Assembly (NCBI RefSeq): GCF_030766935.1
Contig: NZ_JASERL010000005.1
Location: 310,001 to 374,000 of the forward strand
DNA: 64,000 nt
Direction of reading: 5' to 3'
Source: Streptomyces sp. KL109B
GTDB taxonomy: Bacteria > Actinomycetota > Actinomycetes > Streptomycetales > Streptomycetaceae
The number at the start of each line of letters is the position of its first letter. The first letter of the stretch is position 1. Positions 8,865 through 18,011 of this stretch are shown piece by piece. Made by a program: the position numbers and the translations under genes. Below the pieces are notes generated by a model. The model worked only from the letters and a program-made list of their open reading frames with translations. It did not search any database and was not told the DNA's origin.

Positions 8865-10109
8865 TCAGTCGGACACCTGCGGCTCCGGCACACGTCGCCG
8901 GTCCCTGACGATCGACCGGCTCATGGCCGTGACCCCGACCACTGGCCCCACGGCGAGCACCAGCAGCGCGATCCGCCACGACGTGTGCGCCACCAGAACC
9001 GGTACGCCCCACAGCGTGAGCGCGGTGGTCAGATAGCCGAGCGCCAGCTGCAGCGACAGGGCCCCGCCCACGTAGTCGGGGTCCGCCCGCTCGGTGACCA
9101 GGGCCGAGAACTGCGCGGAGTCCGCCACCACCCAGAAGCCCCAGAACGCGCACACCGCGATGATCACGCCCGACGGCAGTACGTCGAGACCGAGCGCGAG
9201 CAGCAGCGCCGCGCCTCCGGAACACAGCAGGCAGACGCGCGCGGCCCACGCGCGCCCCCGACGGTCACTGAGCACGCCGCCGACCAGGCAGCCCACCGCC
9301 CCAACTCCGATGCACACGAAGGCGATCGCCGACGCCAGCACGTCGCTGCGGGCGGCGTCCGCGACCACGGGGACGCTCGCCAGCAGCGACGCGACCGTGC
9401 CCCACATCGCGTACAGCTCCCACATGTGTCCCACGTAACCGAGGTCGGCCAGCACGACATCGCGGTTGCGCAGCGACCGCAGGGCGCCCCCGATGGTGAC
9501 CGGGCGGCGCGGGAACGGGTACGGGCCTGGTGAGCGCAGGGCGAGCGCCAGTACGCCGCCGAGCGCGCCCATCAGGGACGTCGCCGCGATGACGAGGTGC
9601 CAGTCCACGCCTCCGGCGGCGTTGACGGCGTGCGGCAGCGCCGAGCCGACCGTGAGCGCGCCGATCATGACGCCCAGTGCCTTCCCGCGCCCCGCGCGGA
9701 ACCACGTCGCGGTCTCCTTCAGCGCCGGCGGATAGACCGCCGCGAGGAAGAATCCGGTGGCGAACCGCAGCACGACCGCGGGCCCGAGGCCGTCGGCCAG
9801 GAGCACGCACAGGTTGGCGGCCGCCGCGCCGAGCGCGCCGCCGCACATCAACACCCGGTTCGTCACCCTGTCGGCCAGGCCCGACATCGCCGAGAGCACC
9901 GCGCCCACGACGAAGCCGAGTTGCACCGCGACGGTCAGCAACGCCCCGGAGCCGGGGCCGAGTTGCCACTCCTGCTTCAGCTGGGGCAGGACGAACGACG
10001 CCGAGAACCACACGCTCATCGACAGCAGCGTGCTCGCCGCGATGACGGCCAACGCGAACCCCGGCGTCGTACGGGACATTCCTCCGCCGCCGCGCTCGGA
10101 ACGACTCAC
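8865..10109 (-). CDS. MFS transporter (cyanate/nitrate-type family)
   Basis: A 414-residue polytopic protein with about 12 predicted helices. It begins TTPGFALAVIAASTLLSMSV and contains an MFS loop 2-3 motif variant (GLADRVTNRVLM). The equivalent loop in the second half is GGVLSDRRGRAWAARV. It is the last gene of a leftward operon: its GTG start at 10109 lies about 5 bp beyond the stop of the ACS-family transporter. The linked enolase-superfamily dehydratase suggests uptake or export of a sugar acid or related organic anion. Substrate is not determinable. Confidence 0.85.
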   Translation of the reverse strand: MSRSERGGGGMSRTTPGFALAVIAASTLLSMSVWFSASFVLPQLKQEWQLGPGSGALLTVAVQLGFVVGAVLSAMSGLADRVTNRVLMCGGALGAAAANLCVLLADGLGPAVVLRFATGFFLAAVYPPALKETATWFRAGRGKALGVMIGALTVGSALPHAVNAAGGVDWHLVIAATSLMGALGGVLALALRSPGPYPFPRRPVTIGGALRSLRNRDVVLADLGYVGHMWELYAMWGTVASLLASVPVVADAARSDVLASAIAFVCIGVGAVGCLVGGVLSDRRGRAWAARVCLLCSGGAALLLALGLDVLPSGVIIAVCAFWGFWVVADSAQFSALVTERADPDYVGGALSLQLALGYLTTALTLWGVPVLVAHTSWRIALLVLAVGPVVGVTAMSRSIVRDRRRVPEPQVSD

Positions 10110-10113
10110 ACCT

Positions 10114-11451
10114 TCACCTGTTCCCTTCGAGAGCCCTGTCGGACGCTTCCACCCCGGGTGTTACGCCTTGACGCGTCCCGGCCGCAAGCGATCTGTCCGA
10201 TGCCTTGAACATCAGCAGCAGCAGCGCCGCACCACTCATACAGCCACCGATGAGGGCCAGGACGCCCGCGTTCCCGTAAGCCTCGCTCAGGAATCCGAGC
10301 ACGGTGTTGGAGGCGAAAGTGGACGCGCTGGAACTGGAGTTGATGATGGCGAGGCCGACGGCGGCCTGGACGCCGGTCAGGTAGATCGAGGGGAGCGTCC
10401 AGAAGATGCCGAGGAACGAGGGATACGAGCTGCCGTAGACGATGATTCCGGCGATCCGCACGGCGGTGCTGTCGCCCACGGAGGCGATGACGATTCCGGA
10501 GACGGCCAGGCCGATGGGGAGAAGCGCGTGGTACTTGCGCTCACCCGCGTTGTCGGAGTGACGGCTCAGGATCAGCATGACGCCGATGGAGAGCAGGGGC
10601 GGAACCATGAGGATGGTGCCCACCGTCGCGTTGCTGAAGGCGTCGGACATCCCTTTCACCACGGTCGGGGCCCAATAGGCCATTCCCTGGGTGCCCGCCT
10701 GGAACAGCAGGTAGATCCCGGCCAGGTGCCAGACGCGCAGGCTGCGGAACGCCTGCTTCACGCCGTTGTTCTCCGGCTTGTTGACCTCGCGCTCGGCGGC
10801 GAGTTCCGCCGTGAGCCAGTCCTTCTCCGGCCGCGAAAGCCACGTGGCGTGCCGCGGCTGGTTCGTCAGGTAGAAGTAGGCCACGATGCCGAGGACAAGG
10901 GCGGGCACACCCTCCAGCATGAACACCCAGCGCCAGCCGGAGTGGCCGAGCCAGGACACATGGTCCATGACCCAGGTGGAGATCGGCCCGGCGGACGCGG
11001 TGCCCAGTTGGCTGCCCACGAAGAACAGCGTGACCGCTTTGGCCCGGTACTTCGAGGGCACCCACTGGGACAGGTAGAAGATGATGCCGGGGAAGAAGCC
11101 GGCCTCCATCACGCCCAGCAGAAAGCGCAGGACGTAGATCTGCCAGTACGCGGTGACGAAGAAGGTGGCGACGGTGACGGCGCCCCACGTCACCATGATC
11201 CGCGAGATCACCTTGTTGGCGCCGAACTTCTCCAGCAGGACGTTGCTGGGGACCTCGAAGAAGAAGTAGCCGACGAAGAAGGCGGCGGCCAGCGAGCCGT
11301 AGGCCGCGGCGGAGATGGACAGTTCCTCGCGCATGTCCAGGGCGACGTAGCCGAGGTTCACCCGGTCCAGGATGTTGACGAAGTAGAGGGCCATCAGGAA
11401 CGGGACGATGCGCCGCAGCACCTTCGTCATCGCTGTGCGCTGGAGTTCCAT
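10114..11451 (-). CDS. MFS transporter, anion:cation symporter (ACS) family
   Basis: A 445-residue MFS protein closely resembling hexuronate, galactonate and tartrate transporters. The family signature NILDRVNLGYVALDM is in helix 1 and FFVGYFFFEVPSNVLLEKFG in helix 2, followed by PGIIFYLSQWVPSKYRAKA. The ATG at 11451 has a perfect AAGGAG upstream; the longer frame to 11574 lacks family similarity. It sits between the dehydratase gene and a second MFS, all leftward. The context indicates import of a sugar acid such as galactarate, galactonate or a lactone. Confidence 0.92.
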   Translation of the reverse strand: MELQRTAMTKVLRRIVPFLMALYFVNILDRVNLGYVALDMREELSISAAAYGSLAAAFFVGYFFFEVPSNVLLEKFGANKVISRIMVTWGAVTVATFFVTAYWQIYVLRFLLGVMEAGFFPGIIFYLSQWVPSKYRAKAVTLFFVGSQLGTASAGPISTWVMDHVSWLGHSGWRWVFMLEGVPALVLGIVAYFYLTNQPRHATWLSRPEKDWLTAELAAEREVNKPENNGVKQAFRSLRVWHLAGIYLLFQAGTQGMAYWAPTVVKGMSDAFSNATVGTILMVPPLLSIGVMLILSRHSDNAGERKYHALLPIGLAVSGIVIASVGDSTAVRIAGIIVYGSSYPSFLGIFWTLPSIYLTGVQAAVGLAIINSSSSASTFASNTVLGFLSEAYGNAGVLALIGGCMSGAALLLLMFKASDRSLAAGTRQGVTPGVEASDRALEGNR

Positions 11452-11485
11452 ACAACTCTCCTTTGAGTCGGGAACGGGTGACCGG

Positions 11486-12697
11486 TCACTTGGACGAGGG
11501 GCGCGCGTACCTCTCACGTCGCTCGGACACCGTCTCGACGTAGGCGTTCTCCAGGGCGTACGCGGAGAGTTCATTGCCGAGGCCGGGCAGGTCGGGCACC
11601 TCGATGTATCCGTCGACGGGCTGGTGGTCGTGGACGCAGAGGTCCTTGTTCCAGGCCATGCGGTTGAAGACGTGGTGCTCGTGGATGACGAAGTTCGGCA
11701 GCACCGCCTCCATGTGCAGGGCGGCGGCGGTCGACAGCGGTGTGCCGCACACGTGCGCCTGCATGCCGATGTCGTACGTGGCCGCCATGTCGCAGATCTT
11801 CTTGGCCTCGGTCAGGCCGCCGCAGGTGCCGAGGTCGGGCTGGATGACACCGAGGGTGCCCGCCTCCAGGTAGGGGGCGAAGTCCCACCTGCCGTAGATG
11901 CGTTCGCCGCTGGCGAGGGGGATGTCGAGGGCGTCCGCGACCTTCTGGTGCAGCTTGGGGTGGGGCGTGGTCGGCTCCTCGTAGTAGAAGATGCCGTACT
12001 GCTCAGCGCGCTTTCCTATCTGTATCGCGGAGGCGGCGTCGGTGAGGGAGTGCGCCTCGATGATGATGTCTCCCGAGCCCACGGCCTCGCGGGTGGCGGC
12101 GATCCGCTCCTCGACGAGGTCGAGCGTGGCCGAGGGCAGCAGCCGTGTGGCCTGCTCCGGCACGAAGCGGTTCCCGTCGCCGTCGAAGGTCAAGTAGTCG
12201 ATCTTCACGGCGTCGTAGCCCTCGGCGAGCGCCTTCTCGCACGCCTCGGTGTAGTCACGTGGGGTGAGGGAGCGGCCGACCTCGTCGCCCCAGCCGTACT
12301 GGAGCTGACTGGCGTAGCTGCGCAGCCGCTCGCGCCGCTTGCCGCCCAGGAGTTGGTGGACCGGGACGTCGAAGAACTTGCCCTTGATGTCCCACAGCGC
12401 CATGTCGATGGCGCTGATCGCCGCGAAGGCGACGAGGCCACCGTTCTGCGCCCACATCGTCTCCTTGTAGAGCTTGTCCCAGACCACCTCGTTCGCCAAC
12501 GGGTCCATGCCGACGGCCAGTCCGGCGAAGTCCTTGACCATGCCGAACGCGCCGGACGAGCCGATGGCGTAGGCCATGGCCGCCTCTCCGTAGCCGTAGA
12601 TGCCGGCGTCGGTGTTGACCCGGCAGACGACGGGGCTCCACAGCGGTCCGCCCGTCCGCACCTTCAGCGACATGACATCAATGCTTGTGATCTTCAC
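11486..12697 (-). CDS. Enolase-superfamily (mandelate racemase/muconate lactonizing) sugar-acid dehydratase or cycloisomerase
   Basis: A 403-residue protein of the MR subgroup. Visible catalytic positions are K165-I-D167 at the usual K-x-K site, metal ligands E214, E240 (YYEEP) and E265 (ASGERIYGR), then D288 (VIQPD), H315 (QAHVCGTP) and E340. The EAH at 214-216 and the ERIYGRWDF block recall galactonate dehydratase-type enzymes, in which a histidine two residues after the first metal ligand acts as acid. It is probably the catabolic enzyme for the sugar acid imported by the neighbouring ACS transporter. It is divergent from an IclR regulator. The exact substrate is open. Confidence 0.88.
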   Translation of the reverse strand: MKITSIDVMSLKVRTGGPLWSPVVCRVNTDAGIYGYGEAAMAYAIGSSGAFGMVKDFAGLAVGMDPLANEVVWDKLYKETMWAQNGGLVAFAAISAIDMALWDIKGKFFDVPVHQLLGGKRRERLRSYASQLQYGWGDEVGRSLTPRDYTEACEKALAEGYDAVKIDYLTFDGDGNRFVPEQATRLLPSATLDLVEERIAATREAVGSGDIIIEAHSLTDAASAIQIGKRAEQYGIFYYEEPTTPHPKLHQKVADALDIPLASGERIYGRWDFAPYLEAGTLGVIQPDLGTCGGLTEAKKICDMAATYDIGMQAHVCGTPLSTAAALHMEAVLPNFVIHEHHVFNRMAWNKDLCVHDHQPVDGYIEVPDLPGLGNELSAYALENAYVETVSERRERYARPSSK

Positions 12698-12748
12698 GAG
12701 GGGACCCTTCGCTCGGGGATGTGTGTGATCCGACGACCGAGCACGCTA

Positions 12749-12758
12749 GGGAAACTTC
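12749..12758. promoter_or_regulatory. Possible IclR operator (GGAA-AC-TTCC)
   Basis: A short dyad, GGAA-N2-TTCC, lies in the 96-bp divergent region between the dehydratase and the IclR gene, resembling the palindromic cores IclR proteins bind. It is short and unsupported by a second copy. Confidence 0.25.
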
Positions 12759-12793
12759 CACCGAGTGACATCCAACCGCTCTAGGATCCTTCT

Positions 12794-13561
12794 ATGCGGG
12801 AAACGGCTTCCCACTCCGTGGGAAAACTCCAGTCGGTCCAGAACGCCCTGCGCATCGTGCGGCTGCTGCAGCACCAACCGAGCCTTACTGCCGCGGCAGT
12901 TGGGGAAGAGCTGGGTCTGGGCACGTCGACGGTGTACCGGCTCCTGGCCACACTCGAGGCCGAGGGCTTCGTCCAACGGGACCGCGTGCAGCGCAAGTAC
13001 CGGGCGGGGCGCACGCTCATCGCCATCGGGATCGCGGCGGTCGGTGATCTGGACGTGCGCCGCAAGGCCCGCGCGTACCTGGACGGGCTCGCCGCCACCA
13101 CCGGCGAGACGACCCACCTGTTCATCCTGGAAGGACCCAACGCGCGGATCATCGACAGCGCGGAGGGGTCCAGCGCCGTACGCGTGGCCGCGGACACCGG
13201 GCTGCTGGTGGCCACCCATGCCAGCGCCGGCGGCAAGGCGCTCCTCGCCGCGCTGTCCAACAGCGATCTCCACGACCTGTTCCCCCGCGGCCTCCCCCAT
13301 GTGACGGCGGCGACGCTCACCACCTGGGAGGCGCTGGAAGCCGAGATCGATGTGATCCGCAAACGCGGATACGCGGTCAATCACGGCGAGTTCAACGAGG
13401 CCGTCGCGGGAGTGGCGGTGCCCGTCGTCGACCGGGCCAGGCGCCTGGTCGCCGCGCTCGCGCTGGCCATGCCGGTCGAGAGGTACTCCGACGAGCGGGC
13501 CCACGAGCTCGCCGAGGAGCTGCGCAAGCAGGCCCGGCTGCTCGCCGACACGTTGATCTGA
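12794..13561 (+). CDS. IclR family transcriptional regulator
   Basis: A 255-residue regulator with an N-terminal winged helix (SVQNALRIVRLLQHQPSLTA, LGLGTSTVYRLLATLEAEGF) and a C-terminal IclR effector domain (ARAYLDGLAATTGETTHLFI, HASAGGKALLAALS, INHGEFNEAVAGVAVPV-like region). It is divergent from the dehydratase/MFS/MFS operon, and IclR proteins commonly repress neighbouring aromatic or sugar-acid catabolism until the substrate binds. Confidence 0.93.
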   Translation: MRETASHSVGKLQSVQNALRIVRLLQHQPSLTAAAVGEELGLGTSTVYRLLATLEAEGFVQRDRVQRKYRAGRTLIAIGIAAVGDLDVRRKARAYLDGLAATTGETTHLFILEGPNARIIDSAEGSSAVRVAADTGLLVATHASAGGKALLAALSNSDLHDLFPRGLPHVTAATLTTWEALEAEIDVIRKRGYAVNHGEFNEAVAGVAVPVVDRARRLVAALALAMPVERYSDERAHELAEELRKQARLLADTLI

Positions 13562-13583
13562 GCGCCCGGCCCGGTTCCCCGAG

Positions 13584-13632
13584 TCATCACGCATCCCTCA
13601 TCACGCATCCCTCATCGCTCATCGCTCATCGC
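13584..13632. repeat. Short tandem repeats between convergent genes
   Basis: Two perfect 14-bp copies of TCATCACGCATCCC (13584-13597 and 13598-13611) are followed by three copies of the 7-mer TCATCGC (13612-13632). They abut the stop codon of the leftward MFS gene and were probably generated by slippage. No hairpin is obvious. Confidence 0.8.
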
Positions 13633-15024
13633 TCAGTACGCAGTCGTACGGGTGCGGCCGCGGGCGAGGAAGAAGCTGAAGACGACGACGGGCAGCACGA
13701 GGATCCCCGCGAACGCGTTGAGGCCGCCGAACCCGGTGCTGCCCATGAGCGGCCCGGACAGGCAGGCGCCCACCGCGGCGACGACGTTCATCGCCGTGTC
13801 GGCGATGCCCTGCACCCCCGGCCGCAGCGCCGCGGGCGTCGCGTCACTGAGCATCGCGGAGCCCGCCACCAGGCTGAACGACCAGCCGAGGCCGAGCAGG
13901 AAAAGACCCGCCATCACCATGGCGGTCGAGCCGCGGCTGAAGCCCGACAGCAGCGCGGAGGCCACGAAGACCGCCTGCCCGGCGAGGGTGACCGACAGGT
14001 GGCCGAACCGGTCGGCGAGCCACCCGACGACGGGCGAGAACGCGTACATCCCCAACAGGTGGCCGCTGATGGTGATTCCGACGACCGTGAGCGTCGCTCC
14101 GTGCCCCGCCATGCTGACCGGCGTCATCGTCATCACCGCCACCATCACAGTGTTGGCGACGACGATCGCGAGGAGGGCGAAGGCCGCACGTGGTGTGCGG
14201 CGCAGGTGGGCGCGGACCAGGCGCAGTGTGCCGACGATCGATTCCGACGCGGCCGGTGCCCCTGTTCCGGTCGCCGACTTCTCCGTCTCTGACTCGGTCC
14301 GCTGCCGGGAGAGCAGCAGCGGGTCCGGGCGCAGCCAACCCCACAGCAGTACCGAGGCCACCGTCATGCATCCGGCCGACAGGAGGAACGCCCCGGTCAG
14401 CGGGGGCAGTTGGAGGGCCGTGGCGACTGCGGCGCCGGGGTCGGCGAGGTTCGGTCCGATCACCGAACCGATCGTCGTCGACCACACCACGACGGACAGC
14501 GCCCGCGCCCTGCGGTGGGGCGGGGCCAGGTCGGCGGCGGCGTACCGGCTCTGCTGGTTCGTCGCACTGCCGATCCCGAACAGCAGCATCCCGAAGGCGA
14601 GCAGGGGTATGGACCCGAGCACCGCGGCGCCGACCAGGATGAAGCCGCCGATCGCCGCGGCGAGCCATCCCGCGCTCAACGCGGCGCGGCGGCCCCGGCG
14701 TTGGGCGAGGAAGGCGAGCGGTACGCCGACCACGGCGGCGCCCGCGGTGATGGCCGTGCGGGCGAGTCCGGCGTAGGTCTCGCTCTGTGCCACGTCCTCG
14801 GCCAGCAGCGAGCCGAGCGAGGAGGCCACCCCGACCCCCACGCCGCCGACGATCTGCGCGGCCGACAGCAGCCGGACCGTCCGCTTCTGGACGGCGACCA
14901 CGTGCGCTTCGGCCTCCCAGGGCGCGGCCTGCGACGCTGCGGCGTCCGAGGCTGCGGGGTCCGAGGCTGCGGCGTCCGGGGCTTCTTCGGCACCTGTCGC
15001 TTCCTTCTGCTGCGGGACGGACAT
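13633..15024 (-). CDS. MFS transporter
   Basis: A 463-residue MFS protein with an unusual 45-residue hydrophilic N-terminal extension of Ala/Ser/Asp repeats (AASDPAASDAAASQAA) before the first helix (LLSAAQIVGGVGVGVASSLG). LAFLAQRRGRRAALSAGWLA is the loop 2-3 motif and VVGWLADRFGHLSV the second-half equivalent. It resembles Streptomyces drug/metabolite exporters. It is convergent with the IclR gene and divergent from the TPR gene. No substrate evidence. Confidence 0.87.
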   Translation of the reverse strand: MSVPQQKEATGAEEAPDAAASDPAASDAAASQAAPWEAEAHVVAVQKRTVRLLSAAQIVGGVGVGVASSLGSLLAEDVAQSETYAGLARTAITAGAAVVGVPLAFLAQRRGRRAALSAGWLAAAIGGFILVGAAVLGSIPLLAFGMLLFGIGSATNQQSRYAAADLAPPHRRARALSVVVWSTTIGSVIGPNLADPGAAVATALQLPPLTGAFLLSAGCMTVASVLLWGWLRPDPLLLSRQRTESETEKSATGTGAPAASESIVGTLRLVRAHLRRTPRAAFALLAIVVANTVMVAVMTMTPVSMAGHGATLTVVGITISGHLLGMYAFSPVVGWLADRFGHLSVTLAGQAVFVASALLSGFSRGSTAMVMAGLFLLGLGWSFSLVAGSAMLSDATPAALRPGVQGIADTAMNVVAAVGACLSGPLMGSTGFGGLNAFAGILVLPVVVFSFFLARGRTRTTAY

Positions 15025-15271
15025 GCGTCAGCAACTCCTCTGCCAATGCGGGTGGTTGACGTACGATCCGGCTGGCGCGGCCGATGCGCGGCGGGCCGGC
15101 GCGGGAGATCGTCACGGTAGGTGTGTCACGCGCCCACGCAGTAGACGACCAGGTTGAATGGCCGTATAGCCGTCGCCTATGGCCACATCACCGATCGGCC
15201 TCTACCGGCGCCTCAACGGCAAGATCTACGGTCGTGCCGTCCACGAACCGCACGCGTTGGGAGAGCACCTG

Positions 15272-16975
15272 GTGTCCGACTACCCCTACGACCTCGGCGA
15301 GCACGGCTACCCGGTGACCACCCGGTCCACGGAGGCGCAACTCTGGTTCGACCGGGGCCTGTTGTGGGCGTACAGCTTCAACCACGACGAGGCCGTCGGC
15401 TGCTTCGAGGTGGCTGCCGAGCACGACCCGGAGTGCGCGATGGCCCACTGGGGCATGGCCTATGCGGCGGGCCCCAACTACAACAAGCCCTGGCGGCTGT
15501 TCGACGACCGGGACCGGGCGGCCACCCTCAAGTACGCGCGCGAGGCCCTGGAGCGGGCTCAGTCGCTCGCCGCGAACGCCACCCCGGTGGAGCGGGCGCT
15601 CATCGAAGCACTCGCCCACCGCTTCCCCGGCCCCGCGGACGGCGAGGACATCCCCGAACCCACCCTCCTCGACCGCGCCTACGCCGACGCCCTGCGCACC
15701 GCCCACCAGGAACACCCAGACGACCTGGACCTGACGGCGCTGTTCAGCGAGGCGCTGCTGTGTGTGAGCCCGCGCGCTCTGTGGTGCGACAGCGGAGAGC
15801 CGTCGGGCGAGCACGTCGTCGAGGCCCGCGAGGTACTGGAAGGTGTGCTGGCCCACCCCGAGGCCCGGCGGCATCCCGCGCTGAACCACATGTACATCCA
15901 CCTGATGGACATGTCTCCGTGGCCCGAACTCGCCCTGCCGGCCGCCGACGCGCTGCGGAACGCGGTCCCGGACGGCTCACACATGGCGCACATGTCCACG
16001 CACATCGACGCGGCCTGCGGCGACTACCGCAACACCATCGCCTCCAACCGGCACGCGGCCACCGTCGACGACACGTACTTCGCGCGCGAACGGCCCGTCG
16101 GCCGGTACTTCTCCTACCGCGCGCACAACATCCGCTTCCTGGCCTACGGCGCGATGATGGCGGGACGGTCCCGGGACGCCCTGTGGGCGGCCCACCGGCT
16201 CAACGAGATCGTCACACCCGAGATCCTCGAGGTGACCAGCCCGCCGATGGCCGACCTGGCGGAGAGCTACCGCACCACGCTCCCCCACGTACTCATCCGC
16301 TTCGGCCGCTGGGAGGAGATCCTGGATCTCGAACTCCCCGAGGACCAGGAGCTGTTCGCGAGCACCACCGCGATGACCCACTACTCGCGGGCCATCGCCC
16401 TGTCCGCGCTCGGCCGGATCACCGAGGCGGAGGCCGCCAGGGACGCCTTCGAGGCGGCGCGGGCGGCCGTCCCCGAGACCCGGTTCAGCTCCCTGCCCGC
16501 GAAGGAGGTCGAGGTCCTCGAAGTCGCCACGGCGATGCTGGAAGGTGAACTCCAGTACCGCAAGGGCGACTTCGACACCGCCTTCGCCGCACTGCGCCGC
16601 GCGATCGAGGTCGAGGACTCCCTCCCGTACACCGACCCGCCGGCCTGGCTGCTGCCCGCCCGACACCCCTACGGCGCGCTCCTCCTGGAGCAGGGACACG
16701 TCGAGGAGGCCGCCGCGGCGTACCGGGCCGACCTGCGCATGGACCAGAGCCTCACCCGCTGGCGGGCCCACCCGGGCAACGTATGGGCGCTGCACGGTTA
16801 TCACGAGTGCCTCACCCAGCTCGGGCGGCACGACGAGGCGCGGCAGCTCGCCGTACAGCGCGACATCGCGGTGGGCGCGGCCGACATCGAGATCGGCGCC
16901 TCCTGCTTCTGCCGGCTCAGCGCGTTCGACGAGGAAGCGCCCAGCTGCTGCGGCGGCACGACGGCCGCCGGATAG
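15272..16975 (+). CDS. TPR-repeat protein with cysteine-rich C-terminus
   Basis: A protein of about 568 residues built of helical tetratricopeptide repeats, e.g. EAQLWFDRGLLWAYSFNHDE, FEVAAEHDPECAMAHWGMAY and later repeats such as GHVEEAAAAYRADLRMDQSL. These are protein-interaction scaffolds. The C-terminal 30 residues carry a cysteine cluster (SCFCRLSA then SCCGG) that could bind metal or form disulfides. The GTG at 15272 has GGGAG eight bases upstream and family-like sequence (YDLGEHGYPVTT) begins there. The frame is open back to an ATG at 15179, which has no ribosome site. It converges on a LysR gene. No specific function is recognised. Confidence 0.82.
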   Translation: MSDYPYDLGEHGYPVTTRSTEAQLWFDRGLLWAYSFNHDEAVGCFEVAAEHDPECAMAHWGMAYAAGPNYNKPWRLFDDRDRAATLKYAREALERAQSLAANATPVERALIEALAHRFPGPADGEDIPEPTLLDRAYADALRTAHQEHPDDLDLTALFSEALLCVSPRALWCDSGEPSGEHVVEAREVLEGVLAHPEARRHPALNHMYIHLMDMSPWPELALPAADALRNAVPDGSHMAHMSTHIDAACGDYRNTIASNRHAATVDDTYFARERPVGRYFSYRAHNIRFLAYGAMMAGRSRDALWAAHRLNEIVTPEILEVTSPPMADLAESYRTTLPHVLIRFGRWEEILDLELPEDQELFASTTAMTHYSRAIALSALGRITEAEAARDAFEAARAAVPETRFSSLPAKEVEVLEVATAMLEGELQYRKGDFDTAFAALRRAIEVEDSLPYTDPPAWLLPARHPYGALLLEQGHVEEAAAAYRADLRMDQSLTRWRAHPGNVWALHGYHECLTQLGRHDEARQLAVQRDIAVGAADIEIGASCFCRLSAFDEEAPSCCGGTTAAG

Positions 16976-16993
16976 CGGATGGTCGGGGCCTGT

Positions 16994-17890
16994 CTAGCGG
17001 GACGCCGCCAGGCTGTCGGCGAGGCGGAGGAGGTCCGCGGCCAGCGGCGAGTCCGCGTTCCACACCGCTTCGAAGGAGATCTCCACCTCGCGGCCCTCGT
17101 CGAGCAGCGGCCGGTGCGGGACGTCGGGCGAGGACAGTTTGGAGCGCGGGAACAGCGCCGAGCCCAGGCCCAGTTTCGTCCACTCCTCAAGGACCTGGTA
17201 ACTGGCGGCCTCGCCCGGATACGCCCGCAGGGGCATTTCGTGTGCCTGGAACAGCTGGGTGGTGAAGGTGGTCAAGCCGCAGGCGTCGGGGACGAGGATG
17301 AACTGTTCCTTGCCGGCCTCCGCGAACTCAATGGGCCCGCTGCCGCCGCCTTCTTCCAGGTCGGGGGTGACGACGACGATCCGCTCCACGTCGACGACCC
17401 GGTGCTCGAAGCGGGGCATCGCGGCGACGGCCGGGATCAGGATGAGGTCGAGTCGGCCGGCCGCCAGGTCCTCGCGCAGGTCTTGCATATTGGCCTCGCG
17501 GAGTACGAGGTCGCGGGGCTGCGGCAGCTCGCGGACCATGCTGAAGACCCGGCCGACCAGGGACTGGCTGACCAGCGGCGAGAGGCCCAGACGGATCTTC
17601 TGTTCGCCGGGCTCGGTCAGCCGCCTCGCCTCGGCCGCGACGGCGTCGAGCGCGGACACGGCGCGCTCGATCAGCGGCAGGATGCGGGACCCGAACGCGG
17701 TCGGGGTCACACCGCGCGGCGACCGGTCGAAGAGCCTCTCGCCGAGGCGCTCCTCCAGCTTGGCGATCCCGTTGGACAGCGCGGGCTGCGTGACACCGTA
17801 CGCACGCGCCGCCGCGCTGAACGACTTCGTCTCGGCGACCGCCTGCGCGTACCGCAAGCCTTCGGTGTTCAGCCGGTCGGTCATAGCCAC
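16994..17890 (-). CDS. LysR family transcriptional regulator
   Basis: A 298-residue LTTR with an N-terminal winged helix (GLRYAQAVAETKSFSAAARA, YGVTQPALSNGIAKLEERLG) and a two-lobed periplasmic-binding-like effector domain (LVSQSLVGRVFSMVRELP, LDLILIPAVAAMPRFEHR). It has the usual size. It is divergent from the zinc alcohol dehydrogenase at 18012 with a 121-bp intergenic region, the usual arrangement for a LysR regulator and its target. Confidence 0.93.
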   Translation of the reverse strand: MAMTDRLNTEGLRYAQAVAETKSFSAAARAYGVTQPALSNGIAKLEERLGERLFDRSPRGVTPTAFGSRILPLIERAVSALDAVAAEARRLTEPGEQKIRLGLSPLVSQSLVGRVFSMVRELPQPRDLVLREANMQDLREDLAAGRLDLILIPAVAAMPRFEHRVVDVERIVVVTPDLEEGGGSGPIEFAEAGKEQFILVPDACGLTTFTTQLFQAHEMPLRAYPGEAASYQVLEEWTKLGLGSALFPRSKLSSPDVPHRPLLDEGREVEISFEAVWNADSPLAADLLRLADSLAASR

Positions 17891-18011
17891 CGTTTATCCC
17901 CTCATTCACTGTGCCGCCCTACCGGGTACAGGCACGTCACACCTACGGTGAGCCTGTTCCAACATAACCAGATGCTATACACATGAGGCCATACTCAGAG
18001 GGAGAGGCACG

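Noticed and set aside
11452..11574. N-terminal extension of the ACS-family transporter
   Set aside because: It is Arg/Pro/Ser-rich with no similarity to the family. A perfect AAGGAG precedes the ATG at 11451.
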